Assembly (NCBI RefSeq): GCF_004791165.1
Contig: NZ_SRUZ01000001.1
Span: forward strand, 1,222,382-1,286,381
From: Mesorhizobium sp. M8A.F.Ca.ET.218.01.1.1
GTDB lineage: Bacteria; Pseudomonadota; Alphaproteobacteria; Rhizobiales; Rhizobiaceae
Direction: 5' to 3'
Length of the DNA: 64,000 nt
Position numbers and translations under genes: made by a program. Below, one piece after another: positions 18,073-26,509 of the stretch. Every line of letters starts with the position of its first letter. The first letter of the stretch is position 1. Below the pieces are notes generated by a model. It did not search any database. It saw only the letters and a program-made list of their open reading frames with translations, and was not told the origin of the DNA.

Positions 18073-19560
18073 CTAGGAAGACACGCGGCCGTCCGCGGTG
18101 ATCTCACGCCCCAGCCTCACCACTTCACGCACCAGCAGATCGAGATCGTCACGTCGGGTGCGATGGTTGGTGATCGCCACGCGCAGCCAGTGCCCGCCAT
18201 GCACGGTGGTGTCGGAGAGGGCCGCGATGCCTTGCTCCTGCAGCCGCAGCATGATCTCGATGTTGAGCGCCTTGAGCGCTTCGCCCGCCAAACCGGGCTG
18301 GTAGCGGAAGCAGACGATGTTGATGGTCGGCGCCGCCGCCAGCTCCAGCGACGGCTCGGCTTCGATCAACCCGGCCAGATAGGAGACCTGCGCGATGTTC
18401 TGGTCGATCAGGCGGCCGAATTTTTCGACGCCATGTTCCTTCAACGCCATCCACACTTTCAGGGCGCGAAAGCCGCGCGAGGTCTGCAGGCCATAGTCGT
18501 GCAGCCATTCGCCTGAGGCCAGGCCGCGCGGCGTCGATTCCAGATATTCGGGCGTCACCGCGAAGGTCCGGCGGTGCGCGGCGGCATCCCTGACCAGCGC
18601 ACAGCCGACCTCGAAGGGCGCATGCAGCCATTTGTGCGGATCGAGCGCGATCGAATCGGCCCATTCGACGCCAGCGACGCGATGCTTGTTGTCAGGCGCG
18701 ATGGCGATCAGCGCGCCGATGCAACCGTCGACATGGAACCACAGGCCTTCCTCATGCGCGAGTTTGGCCAGCGCCTTGAGGTCGTCGATCGCCCCGGTGT
18801 TGACCGTGCCGGCATTGCCGATGAGGCAGGCCGGCGTGAACCCGGCTGCCCGGTCCTCCGATATCGCGCTGCGCAGGGCCGATATGTCGATGCGCAGCCC
18901 GGCATCGGTCGCAATCCGGCGCAGCGCCCGGTTGCCCAAGCCGAGCGCTTCCATGGCCTTGCGGTGGCAGGAATGGATCTGGTCCGAGCCGTAGAAGCGC
19001 AGCGGTTTTTCGATCGCGGCTACGCCGTGCTCACGCACGTCGATGCCCGCCTTGGTGTTGCGCGCCACCGTCAGGCCGATGATGTTGGCCATCGAGCCGC
19101 CACTGACCAGCGTGCCGGAGGCCGATGCCGGAAAGCCGAGCATCTCCTTGCACCAGTTCACCACCTGGCTGTCCATCAGCCCGGCGGCATGGTTGCCGCC
19201 GCCGAGATTGGAGCCCTGGATCGCCGCCAGGAAATCGCCGAGCGCGCCGGTGAAGTTGCTCGATCCCATGTACCAGGACCAGAAGCGCGGGTGGATGTTG
19301 CCCATCGGGTAGGACATCACGGTGCGGGAGACGTCCTCGTAGACAGCGGCAAGCGGTGCCGGCGAGCGCGGCAACGGGGCGGTGAAGAAGTCCCGCAGCT
19401 GGCCGGGCATCTCCCGCCATACGGGGCGGTCGCGCAGCTCGCGCAGATAGTCGACGGCATCATCGACGACCCGATGCGACAGGGCCTGGACATCGGCCCA
19501 GTCGGCGGGGTCGAGCGTTTCCTCGGCCACCATGTCGAGATGGTCGTGCGCGACGTCCAT
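18073..19560 (-). CDS. Group II PLP-dependent amino acid decarboxylase
   Basis: 495 residues. Typical group II decarboxylase blocks: H-P-R-F-W-S-W-Y near residue 90, G-T-L-V-S-G-G-S-M-A-N (phosphate-binding), H-V-D-G-C-I-G-A (the Asp that contacts the PLP ring nitrogen) and the Schiff-base lysine in S-I-A-L-D-P-H-K-W-L-H. The family removes the alpha-carboxyl of aromatic amino acids, glutamate, aspartate or 2,4-diaminobutyrate; the substrate here is not clear. GGGAGGTTGTC precedes the ATG. The gene follows a cysteine-synthase-like gene by 12 bp, so the two are one operon and may act in sequence. Confidence 0.88.
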   Translation of the reverse strand: MDVAHDHLDMVAEETLDPADWADVQALSHRVVDDAVDYLRELRDRPVWREMPGQLRDFFTAPLPRSPAPLAAVYEDVSRTVMSYPMGNIHPRFWSWYMGSSNFTGALGDFLAAIQGSNLGGGNHAAGLMDSQVVNWCKEMLGFPASASGTLVSGGSMANIIGLTVARNTKAGIDVREHGVAAIEKPLRFYGSDQIHSCHRKAMEALGLGNRALRRIATDAGLRIDISALRSAISEDRAAGFTPACLIGNAGTVNTGAIDDLKALAKLAHEEGLWFHVDGCIGALIAIAPDNKHRVAGVEWADSIALDPHKWLHAPFEVGCALVRDAAAHRRTFAVTPEYLESTPRGLASGEWLHDYGLQTSRGFRALKVWMALKEHGVEKFGRLIDQNIAQVSYLAGLIEAEPSLELAAAPTINIVCFRYQPGLAGEALKALNIEIMLRLQEQGIAALSDTTVHGGHWLRVAITNHRTRRDDLDLLVREVVRLGREITADGRVSS

Positions 19561-19572
19561 GACAACCTCCCG

Positions 19573-20661
19573 TCAAGCCGCCGGGAATTGGCAGCCGGGC
19601 GTCGAGCGCGACAGGGCGATCTCGTCGGCGTCCATTTCGGCCTCGATGCCGTCGAACAATGGTGTCGACATGTAGCGCTCGCCAGTGTCGGGCAGCATGC
19701 ACAGGATCACCGACCCGGCCGGAGCCTTCTCCGCGACTTGCCGCGCAACGGCGAAGGTGGCGCCGCCGGAAATGCCGGTAAAAATACCTTCCTTCTGGGC
19801 CAGCGCCCGCGCCCATTTGATGCCCTCCGGCCCGGCGATCGGCATGACCTCGTCATAGAGGCTGGCGTCGATCGCTTCCTGCAGGACATTGGGGATGAAG
19901 TCCGGCGTCCAGCCTTGGACGGGATGCGGCTCGAAGGCCGGATGGCTGGCGGCGGGAGCGCCATCGGCACCGCGCGGCTGCGCCTTGCCGCTGCCGATCA
20001 GTTGCGCATTGGCCGGCTCGGAGAGCACGATGCGTGTATCGGGCCGTTCGCGGCGCAAGACGCGCGCCACGCCGACGACGGTGCCGCCGGTGCCATAGCC
20101 GGTGACGAAGCAGTCGAGCCGCGAGCCGGCGAAATCGTTGACGATTTCGCGCGCGGTCGTCGCCTCGTGGATGGCGGCGTTGGCGACCGTCTCGAACTGG
20201 CGGGCAAGGAACCAGCCATTGGCCTCGGCCAGCTCGACCGCCTTCTTGTACATGCCAAAACCCTTTTCGGCGCGGGGCGTCAGCACCACCTTGGCGCCGA
20301 GCATGCGCATCAGCTTGCGGCGCTCGACGGAAAAGCTGTCGGCCATGGTGACGACCAGCGGATAGTTTTTTTGCGCACAGACCATGGCAAGGCCAATCCC
20401 GGTGTTGCCGCTGGTCGCCTCGACCACGGTCTGGCGCGGCTTCAGCGCGCCGCTGCGTTCGCCCTCCTCGATGATGTTGAGCGCCAGCCGGTCTTTCACC
20501 GAGGCCGCGGGGTTGAAGAACTCGGCCTTGACATAGATGGCCGCATGGGCCGGCGCGAGATTGTTGATGCGCACCGCCGGCGTGTCGCCGACCGTGTCGA
20601 GAATGCTGTCGAACAGGCGACCGCGCCCGGCAGTGGTCCTGATTTTCTGTTTGTTCAACAT
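19573..20661 (-). CDS. Cysteine-synthase-like PLP enzyme (fold type II)
   Basis: 362 residues, about 35 longer than CysK. It has the PLP lysine motif N-P-A-A-S-V-K-D-R, the substrate loop E-A-T-S-G-N-T-G-I-G, and the phosphate loop G-Y-G-T-G-G-T-V. In place of the canonical K-I-Q-G-I-G-A-G-F segment (seen in CysK at 45934) there is an insertion leading to H-P-V-Q-G-W-T-P-D-F-I-P, so the active-site lid differs. This suggests a beta-replacement reaction with a substrate other than sulfide or serine acetate. CGAGGAG precedes the ATG. It is first in an operon with the decarboxylase and is divergent from the SARP/TPR regulator at 20910. Confidence 0.85.
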   Translation of the reverse strand: MLNKQKIRTTAGRGRLFDSILDTVGDTPAVRINNLAPAHAAIYVKAEFFNPAASVKDRLALNIIEEGERSGALKPRQTVVEATSGNTGIGLAMVCAQKNYPLVVTMADSFSVERRKLMRMLGAKVVLTPRAEKGFGMYKKAVELAEANGWFLARQFETVANAAIHEATTAREIVNDFAGSRLDCFVTGYGTGGTVVGVARVLRRERPDTRIVLSEPANAQLIGSGKAQPRGADGAPAASHPAFEPHPVQGWTPDFIPNVLQEAIDASLYDEVMPIAGPEGIKWARALAQKEGIFTGISGGATFAVARQVAEKAPAGSVILCMLPDTGERYMSTPLFDGIEAEMDADEIALSRSTPGCQFPAA

Positions 20662-20909
20662 CGTTGATCTCCTCGATCGTGTTCATCTTCACGGGCCGGT
20701 TACAAACCGGCGCGTTGGGCGGCGAGGTTTCGAGACCTTGCCGCGCTAGGACTGACGTGCCGGCGATGCGGCAATGAGCGCGGCTGGCGCGAAATTCGCC
20801 GCCGGATGCGCCATGTCGTGTTTGGTGATAGAGCAAGGGCCGACAGGCCAGCGTGGGAGCAGGCGTGGAAACGGACGTGGAATCCGCACCATCGAGACAG
20901 GACGGCGGC

Positions 20910-22895
20910 ATGCCGTGCCTGTTGGTGCGGCTGCTCGGACCGCTGACGATCACGCATAACGGCGTGCCGATGGCACTGCCGGCGTCGCGCAAGCTGCGGG
21001 CGCTGCTTGCCTATCTGGTGCTGGCGCCACATCCGGTAGGGCGCGGCCGCCTGTGCGAGCTTCTGTGGGATGTGCCCAACGATCCGCGCGGCGAGTTGCG
21101 CTGGTGCCTCAGCAAGTTGCGCGGCGCTCTCGACACGCCGGACCGGCGCCGTGTCCGCTCGCAAGACGATACTGTCGCGCTCGATCTCAGCGGCTGCCTC
21201 GTCGATGTACTGGAGATCGGCCATGCCGCCACGCACGGGATCGACGCGCTGGATGCGGAGCGGTTGCGGGCGCTGGCAAAACTCTTCGCGGGCGATTTCC
21301 TCGACGGGCTGGAGCTCGAACGCAGCCCGCACTTCAACAGCTGGCTGATGGGCCAGCGCCGCCGCTTCCGGTCCGTCCACGCGGCGGTGCTGGAACAGCT
21401 CGTCGCGAGCCTGCCAGCGGACTGCGACGAGGCGATCGCGCATCTCGACAGATGGGTGGAACTCGCGCCTTTCGACGCGCGCGCGCATGCGAGGCTGCTG
21501 GCGAGCCTCGCCAGGCGCGGCGAGATCGCCGCGGCCGAAAAGCACCTGGCGGCGGCGGCACGGTTGTTCGAATCGGAAGACCTGGATTTCGCGCCGCTCC
21601 GGTCAGCCTGGCGGATGATCCGTGACGAGCAGCCGGCTGCCTGGCCGCGGGTCCAGCCGGCCTGCCGGTCCACGGCGGCGCAATTGGCGCCCCCGTGCGA
21701 CCCTGGTCCGGTCGAGCCGAGCCATGCATCGCTGGCGGTGATGCCGTTCGTCGAGGAATCCGGCCTGCGCGGTGGGCTGGCCGACGGCCTCACCCACGAC
21801 ATCATCACCCGTCTCGCCAAGCTGCGGGATTTCTTCGTCATCGCGCGCGGATCGGTGTTCGCGCTGGCCGACAGGCGTATCGCGCCCGAGGAGGCAGGCC
21901 GCCGGCTGAAGGTCGACTATGTCGCCGCCGGCACGGTGCGCAGCGCCGCTGGCCGTCTTATCGTCAGCGTCGAACTCATCGAGGTGCGCACGGCAAGGAT
22001 CGTCTGGGCCGAGACCTTCGAGCGCCGGCCGGACGACATCTTCGCCGTGCTTGACGATATCGGCGACAGCATCGTGTCGTCGATCTCGGCCGAGATCGAA
22101 ACGGTCGAGCGCAACCGCGCCCTGCTGAAGGCGCCCAACTCGCTCAATGCGTGGGAGGCCTATCACCGCGGCCTCTGGCACATGTACCGCTTCACCCAGG
22201 CCGAGAACGAAACGGCGCGGCATTTCTTTGCCACGGCCTTGCAGCTCGATCCGACCTTCGCCCGCGCCTATGCCGGCCTGTCTTTCACCCACTGGCAGAA
22301 CGCCTTCCAGCGCTGGGGCGACCGCGACCGCGAAAGCGCGCTGGCGTTCGAGAGCGCCGGCCAGAGCCTGCTGGTCGACGACCACAATCCGGCCGCGCAC
22401 TGGGCGATGGGGCGGGCGCTGTGGCTGCGCGGCGAACAGGACGGGTCGCTCTCCGAATTGGGGCGGGCCGTGGACCTCAGCCCGAATTTCGCGCTCGGCC
22501 ATTACGCGCTGTCCTTCGTCCACTCGCAATCGGGCGACCCGCGGGCGGCGATAAGCTCGTCGGACCATTCGCGGCATCTCAGCCCCTTCGACCCGTTGCT
22601 GTTCGGCATGCTGGGGTCACGCGCCATGTCGCATGTCCGGCTCGGCCAGTTCGAGGAGGCGGCCGAATGGGCGCTGAAGGCGGCGGCGCGGCCCAATGCC
22701 CATACCATCATCCTGGCGATCGCCGCGCACTGCCTGGCGCTTGCCGGCCGGCTCGACGAGGCACGCGGCTTCGCCGCCGCCATCCGCAAGACGCTGCCGG
22801 ACTACCGCGCCGACGATTTCATCGGCACGTTCCGCTTCGAGCCCGACGCCGAGGCGCTGTTCCGGCAAGGCGCCAGGCGGATCGGGCTCGGCTGA
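20910..22895 (+). CDS. SARP/BTAD-type transcriptional activator with TolB-like and TPR domains
   Basis: 661 residues from ATG 20910 (AGGACGG eight bases before); an in-frame GTG at 20853 would add 19 residues. Residues ~5-90 form an OmpR-like winged helix of the SARP type (R-L-L-G-P-L-T-I-T, L-A-Y-L-V-L-A, L-W-D-V-P, L-R-W-C-L-S-K-L-R). A BTAD helical domain follows (D-F-L-D-G-L-E-L to about 230), then a TolB-like domain (S-L-A-V-M-P-F-V-E-E) and TPR repeats to the end. It is divergent from the cysteine-synthase-like/decarboxylase operon, about 250 bp between starts, so it is the likely activator of that operon. Confidence 0.87.
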   Translation: MPCLLVRLLGPLTITHNGVPMALPASRKLRALLAYLVLAPHPVGRGRLCELLWDVPNDPRGELRWCLSKLRGALDTPDRRRVRSQDDTVALDLSGCLVDVLEIGHAATHGIDALDAERLRALAKLFAGDFLDGLELERSPHFNSWLMGQRRRFRSVHAAVLEQLVASLPADCDEAIAHLDRWVELAPFDARAHARLLASLARRGEIAAAEKHLAAAARLFESEDLDFAPLRSAWRMIRDEQPAAWPRVQPACRSTAAQLAPPCDPGPVEPSHASLAVMPFVEESGLRGGLADGLTHDIITRLAKLRDFFVIARGSVFALADRRIAPEEAGRRLKVDYVAAGTVRSAAGRLIVSVELIEVRTARIVWAETFERRPDDIFAVLDDIGDSIVSSISAEIETVERNRALLKAPNSLNAWEAYHRGLWHMYRFTQAENETARHFFATALQLDPTFARAYAGLSFTHWQNAFQRWGDRDRESALAFESAGQSLLVDDHNPAAHWAMGRALWLRGEQDGSLSELGRAVDLSPNFALGHYALSFVHSQSGDPRAAISSSDHSRHLSPFDPLLFGMLGSRAMSHVRLGQFEEAAEWALKAAARPNAHTIILAIAAHCLALAGRLDEARGFAAAIRKTLPDYRADDFIGTFRFEPDAEALFRQGARRIGLG

Positions 22896-22986
22896 TCGCT
22901 TGAGCGGCCCCCGTTAACGCTTCCGGAAGGAGTTGCTTAACCGTTCACCGCTATGTGACCTCCGGGGGGTCCATGGCAAAGTGAGT

Positions 22987-23166
22987 ATGATGAGCAACAG
23001 CCCCGACAAGCGCAACGAATGGCGCGCCATTCTTCATGTGCAGGCCCGTATTGCCGTGCTGTTTGTCCCCGTTGTGGCCAGCCTGCTGCTCATCGCCGCG
23101 CTTGCTGGCAACGATCGCAAGTCGGTTCCCGACGTCGACCGAACGGTTACCGGGTCGGTGCGGTAA
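22987..23166 (+). CDS. Small single-pass membrane protein, hypothetical
   Basis: 59 residues from ATG 22987 (ATG 22990 also possible). A basic N-terminus (P-D-K-R-N-E-W-R) is followed by one hydrophobic helix (I-A-V-L-F-V-P-V-V-A-S-L-L-L-I-A-A-L) and a polar tail ending T-G-S-V-R. The ribosome site is weak. The stop is followed within ten bases by a short GC hairpin and five T. I do not recognise a family; similar short membrane proteins with a T-G-S-V/I-R-like tail are common in rhizobia. Confidence 0.5.
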   Translation: MMSNSPDKRNEWRAILHVQARIAVLFVPVVASLLLIAALAGNDRKSVPDVDRTVTGSVR

Positions 23167-23171
23167 ATCAG

Positions 23172-23187
23172 GCCGAACCGGCTTTTT
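23172..23187 (+). terminator. Possible short intrinsic terminator
   Basis: Stem GCCG-AAC-CGGC followed directly by TTTTT, placed six bases after the stop of the small membrane protein gene. The stem is only four to five base pairs, so it would be weak. Confidence 0.35.
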
Positions 23188-23204
23188 CCCGGCTCTCCGG
23201 GCGC

Positions 23205-23513
23205 TCAATAAAACCTTGGGATCGGACCGTTCTGGGGCGTGGTACGGTCGCCGAGGTCGAGAAAGATCTCGTCGACATAGCACCAGCCCCAGCCTTCCGG
23301 CGGGTCATAGCCCTCTATGACGGGATGGCTGGTGGCATGAAAATGCTTGGTGGCGTGGCGGTTGGGCGAGTCGTCGCAGCAACCGACATGGCCGCAGGTG
23401 CGGCAGAGCCGCAGATGCACCCACCACGAGCCGCTCTTCAGGCATTCCTCGCAGCCAAGCGCGCTCGGCGTCACGTCCTTGACATCAGCCGCGTGTCTGC
23501 ACTCGTCAGCCAT
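23205..23513 (-). CDS. UBP-type zinc finger protein
   Basis: 102 residues. Metal-binding pattern of the UBP/BUZ zinc finger: C-x2-C (C-E-E-C), W-V-H-L-R-L-C-R-T-C-G-H-V-G-C-C, then H-A-T-K-H-F-H-A-T-S-H-P and Y-D-P-P-E-G-W-G-W-C-Y. Eukaryotic members bind the ubiquitin tail; bacterial members are small stand-alone proteins of unknown target. The ATG overlaps the stop of the upstream flavoprotein gene by one base (T-G-A-T-G), so translation is coupled and the two products probably work together. Confidence 0.92.
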   Translation of the reverse strand: MADECRHAADVKDVTPSALGCEECLKSGSWWVHLRLCRTCGHVGCCDDSPNRHATKHFHATSHPVIEGYDPPEGWGWCYVDEIFLDLGDRTTPQNGPIPRFY

Positions 23514-25204
23514 CACACTCTCCCCACAGGTTGAGGCGCGTCGGCATGGCTGCCTTCCCGCGCAAGAAATGCATGCAATGCCGCCACCACCTGGGCGCCT
23601 TCGCCGACGGCAGCTGCGACACGTTTGACAGAGCCGGAGCGCACGTCGCCGATGGCGAACACGCCGCTGCGGCTCGTCTCCATAACGCCATGCGCCGATG
23701 CTATGTCCGATCCGGTGCGGATGAAACCCCTGGCATCTAGCGCCACCTCGGATTGGGCGAGCCAATCGGTGTTCGGATCGGCGCCTATGAACAGGAAGAG
23801 ATGGCGGATCGGGCGCGTCGTCACCGCGCCGCTCGAGCGGTCGCGCCAGCGGACGGTGGCGAGATTGCCTTCCTCGCCGTCCAGCGCCTCGACCTCGGCG
23901 CCGGTCAACACCTCGATGTTCGGCTGCGCCCTGATGCGCTCGACGAGGTAACGCGACATCGACGCCTCGAGACTGCCGCCACGCGCCAGGAGCGCCACCT
24001 TCCTGACATGGCTGGCCAGGTAGACAGCCGCCTGGCCGGCCGAATTGCCGGCGCCGACCAGCGCCACTTCCTGGCCGCCGCAAAGCCGTGCTTCGATGGG
24101 CGAGGCCCAATAATGCACGCATGTGCCCTCGAACTCGGCGAGGTTGGCGACATCGAGGCGGCGGTAGCGCGCGCCGCTGGCGATCACCACCGAGCGCGTG
24201 CGCACCGTCTCGCCGTCGCCGACCGCAAGCTGGTAGCGCGCGCCGCCGGTGGCGGCACCGAGCAGCTTCACCTCATCGGGGATGACCATCTCGACGCCGA
24301 ATTTCTGCGCCTGGTTGTAGGCACGCGCCATCAGCGCCATGCCGGTGATGCCCGTGGGGAAGCCGAGATAGTTCTCGATGCGCGCGGAAGCGCCGGCCTG
24401 GCCGCCAAAGGCGCGGCAATCGAGCACGATGGTCGACAGCCCTTCCGAGGCCGCGTAGACCGCCGCCGCCAGCCCGGCCGGGCCGGCGCCGACGATGGCG
24501 ACGTCATAGACCTTGCTGGCGTCGACCGGCCGCAGCAGGCCGATGCAGCGGGCGAGGTCTTTCTCCGCGGGATTGAGCAGCAGCCTGCCGTTCGGGCACA
24601 GCACGACCGGCAGGTGGTGCGGATCGACATTGAAGTGCTCGAACAGGGTCTTCGCGCAAGGATCGGTTTTGGAATCGAGCACGCGGTGGGGCTGGCCGCT
24701 GCGCGCGAGAAACCCCTGCAGGCGCAGGACATCGCCATTGTCGGCCGGCCCGACGATGATGGGACCTATCGTGCCGCTCTCGAGCAGCCCGACGCGGCGC
24801 AGGATCAGCGCCCGCATGATACGCTCGCCGAGATTGGCCTCCTGCACCATCAGGTCGCGCAGCCTCTGCGAGGAAATGACGAACGCCTCGACCGCCTCGG
24901 CGGCCTCGGCATTGACCAGCGAGGGACGGGCCGAAAGCTGCGCCAGCTCGCCGACGAAGCTGCCAGGGCCATGGGTGACGATCGTTTCGCGTCTGCCGAG
25001 CTTGCCGTCCTGGGTGATGTCAACCTTGCCCGACAGGATGACGATCAGCCCCGGGGACACATTGCCGGCCTCGAAAATGTGCTCGCCGGCGGCATAGGCG
25101 CTGGCCTCGCCGAACCGGCGCATGCGTTCAATGTCCGCCTCGGCCAGCGTTGGGAAGGCCTGGTCGCGGCGGGCGCCGAAGATCGCGGTGCTGGATTGAG
25201 ACAT
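23513..25204 (-). CDS. Cyclic-nucleotide-binding, thioredoxin-like and thioredoxin-reductase-like fusion flavoprotein
   Basis: 563 residues. Residues ~15-135 form a cNMP-binding beta-roll (G-E-H-I-F-E-A-G, G-P-G-S-F-V-G-E-L-A-Q-L, a PBC-like R-P-S-L-V segment). Residues ~145-230 are thioredoxin/glutaredoxin-like (R-V-L-D-S-K-T-D-P-C...V-V-L-C-P-N-G). The rest is an NAD(P)H/FAD reductase of the thioredoxin reductase type (V-A-I-V-G-A-G-P-A-G-L, E-N-Y-L-G-F-P-T-G-I, V-A-L-V-G-A-G-N-S-A-G-Q-A, F-A-I-G-D-V-R). The CxxC redox pair of true TrxR is absent. The C-rich partner may be the coupled zinc-finger protein. ATG 25204 starts at M-S-Q-S-S. Confidence 0.88.
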   Translation of the reverse strand: MSQSSTAIFGARRDQAFPTLAEADIERMRRFGEASAYAAGEHIFEAGNVSPGLIVILSGKVDITQDGKLGRRETIVTHGPGSFVGELAQLSARPSLVNAEAAEAVEAFVISSQRLRDLMVQEANLGERIMRALILRRVGLLESGTIGPIIVGPADNGDVLRLQGFLARSGQPHRVLDSKTDPCAKTLFEHFNVDPHHLPVVLCPNGRLLLNPAEKDLARCIGLLRPVDASKVYDVAIVGAGPAGLAAAVYAASEGLSTIVLDCRAFGGQAGASARIENYLGFPTGITGMALMARAYNQAQKFGVEMVIPDEVKLLGAATGGARYQLAVGDGETVRTRSVVIASGARYRRLDVANLAEFEGTCVHYWASPIEARLCGGQEVALVGAGNSAGQAAVYLASHVRKVALLARGGSLEASMSRYLVERIRAQPNIEVLTGAEVEALDGEEGNLATVRWRDRSSGAVTTRPIRHLFLFIGADPNTDWLAQSEVALDARGFIRTGSDIASAHGVMETSRSGVFAIGDVRSGSVKRVAAAVGEGAQVVAALHAFLAREGSHADAPQPVGRV

Positions 25205-25290
25205 GGTTGCGAACGTAGCGAAGCGGGCGCGCGGTTTGAAGCGGTTTGTTCGGGGACTGGCCACGAGGCGAGGTCATCGTCTTGAGCTTC

Positions 25291-25373
25291 TGAACCGATC
25301 GAACGGTTCGAAACGGGATTTTGGTGCCCAGAAGAGGACTCGAACCTCCACTCCTTGAACCGTGCACGTCTAC
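25291..25373 (-). pseudogene. Degenerate tRNA-Leu copy (3' half plus internal deletion)
   Basis: 25322-25357 matches, base for base, the 3' part of the intact tRNA-Leu at 26510-26594 (CCA end, acceptor strand, T arm). The match then jumps over about 15 bases (variable arm and half the anticodon stem), resumes for 16 bases with one change, and stops. About 30 bases downstream of the tRNA 3' end are duplicated as well (25291-25321 against 26481-26509). It cannot fold as a tRNA. It forms the left border of a 1.1-kb segment that holds only an ATP-grasp gene. Confidence 0.9.
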
Positions 25374-25477
25374 GGCGGCTATAAAACAGTCGGCAGAAGT
25401 TTGCGTTGGCGCTGCAAGACTGTTCCTTGGTACAGACACGATCCATCTCTGGCGCCGATTTGCGAGCGAAACCCGGC

Positions 25478-26416
25478 ATGCCCCAGTTCAATCTGGCTTT
25501 CTACTGCTACCCAAAAAAGGAAGCGATCGAGGATTTCCGTAGGGCTGGCGGGCTGATCGAGGCGCGCGCGCCGGACATCAAGGTCCGCGTGCTTTCGACG
25601 GCATCCGCGCTGACGATGTTGCGGACCACGACATTGGCCGGGAGGCCTACCCTGTCCATCGAGATGGATCGGCTGAAATGGCTTAAGCCGCTGCGCGGAA
25701 CGCGCCTCGTCCATCAGCGCATGGGCAAGATCGGGGAACTGTCCGCCCTCGATACGGCGGGACTTCCCGTTCCCAGGTGGACGGAGATCGTACCCGGGAC
25801 AAATCTCGATCCAGCAGCGTGGGGGCCTTACGTGGTCGTGAAACCCTCGCGTGGCAAGCAGGGGGCGTTCGTGCGCATCACCAAGACCGGACGTGTGCGT
25901 TACATCGCGCCGGCGGACTATCCGCAAGATCATCCGGGCAGACGCGCGCCGATGATTGCCCAGCAATATGTCCATACCGGTCCATGGCCGACGGCGTACC
26001 GCGTGCTGAGCTATCTCGGCAGGCCCCTTGCCGCCATCCGGTATGAGGGCCGGCGTGACCTCAGCCCGGTGAGCGGTCCCAGTGGTTTCCGATCGGCCCC
26101 TGGCGCGTCGATCGTGGCCTCGGCCAAGGGATGCTCGATTGGTCTTGCTGCGGACCAGGACGTGCTTGACCTTGCCGTTCGCACCCATGCCGTTTTCCCG
26201 ACCATTCCGTCGCTCGGCGTGGACATCCTGCGCGACGCCGCGACAGGCGAACTGTTCCTCATCGAAATCAACCCGGTCGGCGACAGCTGGATGCTGTGCG
26301 GCCACGCCGGGCGTAACATACAGGAGCAGTTCGGCCTCGATTTCTACGCGCAGTTCGGCGCGCTCGATATCATCGCGGAGGCTTCGATCGAGGCCACACG
26401 CAGGCTGGCGGTCTGA
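25478..26416 (+). CDS. RimK-like ATP-grasp domain protein
   Basis: 312 residues. The central and C-terminal parts show ATP-grasp motifs: Y-V-V-V-K-P-S-R-G-K-Q-G (ATP lysine), I-A-Q-Q-Y-V-H-T-G, and the metal-binding L-F-L-I-E-I-N-P-V-G-D-S at about residue 270. ATP-grasp ligases join a carboxylate to an amine or thiol through an acyl phosphate. No peptide, amino acid or carrier-protein gene is beside it, so the substrate is unknown. Start at ATG 25478, with only a weak ribosome site. The gene lies alone between a degenerate and an intact tRNA-Leu and ends at a strong terminator, which suggests acquisition or a local rearrangement. Confidence 0.8.
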   Translation: MPQFNLAFYCYPKKEAIEDFRRAGGLIEARAPDIKVRVLSTASALTMLRTTTLAGRPTLSIEMDRLKWLKPLRGTRLVHQRMGKIGELSALDTAGLPVPRWTEIVPGTNLDPAAWGPYVVVKPSRGKQGAFVRITKTGRVRYIAPADYPQDHPGRRAPMIAQQYVHTGPWPTAYRVLSYLGRPLAAIRYEGRRDLSPVSGPSGFRSAPGASIVASAKGCSIGLAADQDVLDLAVRTHAVFPTIPSLGVDILRDAATGELFLIEINPVGDSWMLCGHAGRNIQEQFGLDFYAQFGALDIIAEASIEATRRLAV

Positions 26417-26437
26417 GGCTTTCGCCTTGCACAAATC

Positions 26438-26473
26438 AATAAAAAAGCCCGGACGAAACCGGGCTTTTTTATT
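26438..26473. terminator. Strong bidirectional intrinsic terminator
   Basis: Perfect 15-bp stem (26438-26452 with 26459-26473) made of a GCCCGG/CCGGGC core, six-base loop GACGAA region, and A6/T6 tracts on both sides. It works in either direction: for the ATP-grasp gene on the plus strand and for tRNA-Leu on the minus strand, whose 3' end lies 37 bp away. Confidence 0.93.
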
Positions 26474-26509
26474 AGGTCTCTGAACCACGAACGGTTCGAA
26501 ACGGGAATT

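Noticed and set aside
18574..20667. Long plus-strand open frame opposite the decarboxylase and cysteine-synthase-like genes
   Set aside because: Antisense shadow; the minus-strand proteins have all catalytic motifs and good ribosome sites.
25358..26509. Phage or integrative element
   Set aside because: No integrase, excisionase or phage gene; only the tRNA repeat suggests past insertion, so it is reported as a finding, not as a mobile element.
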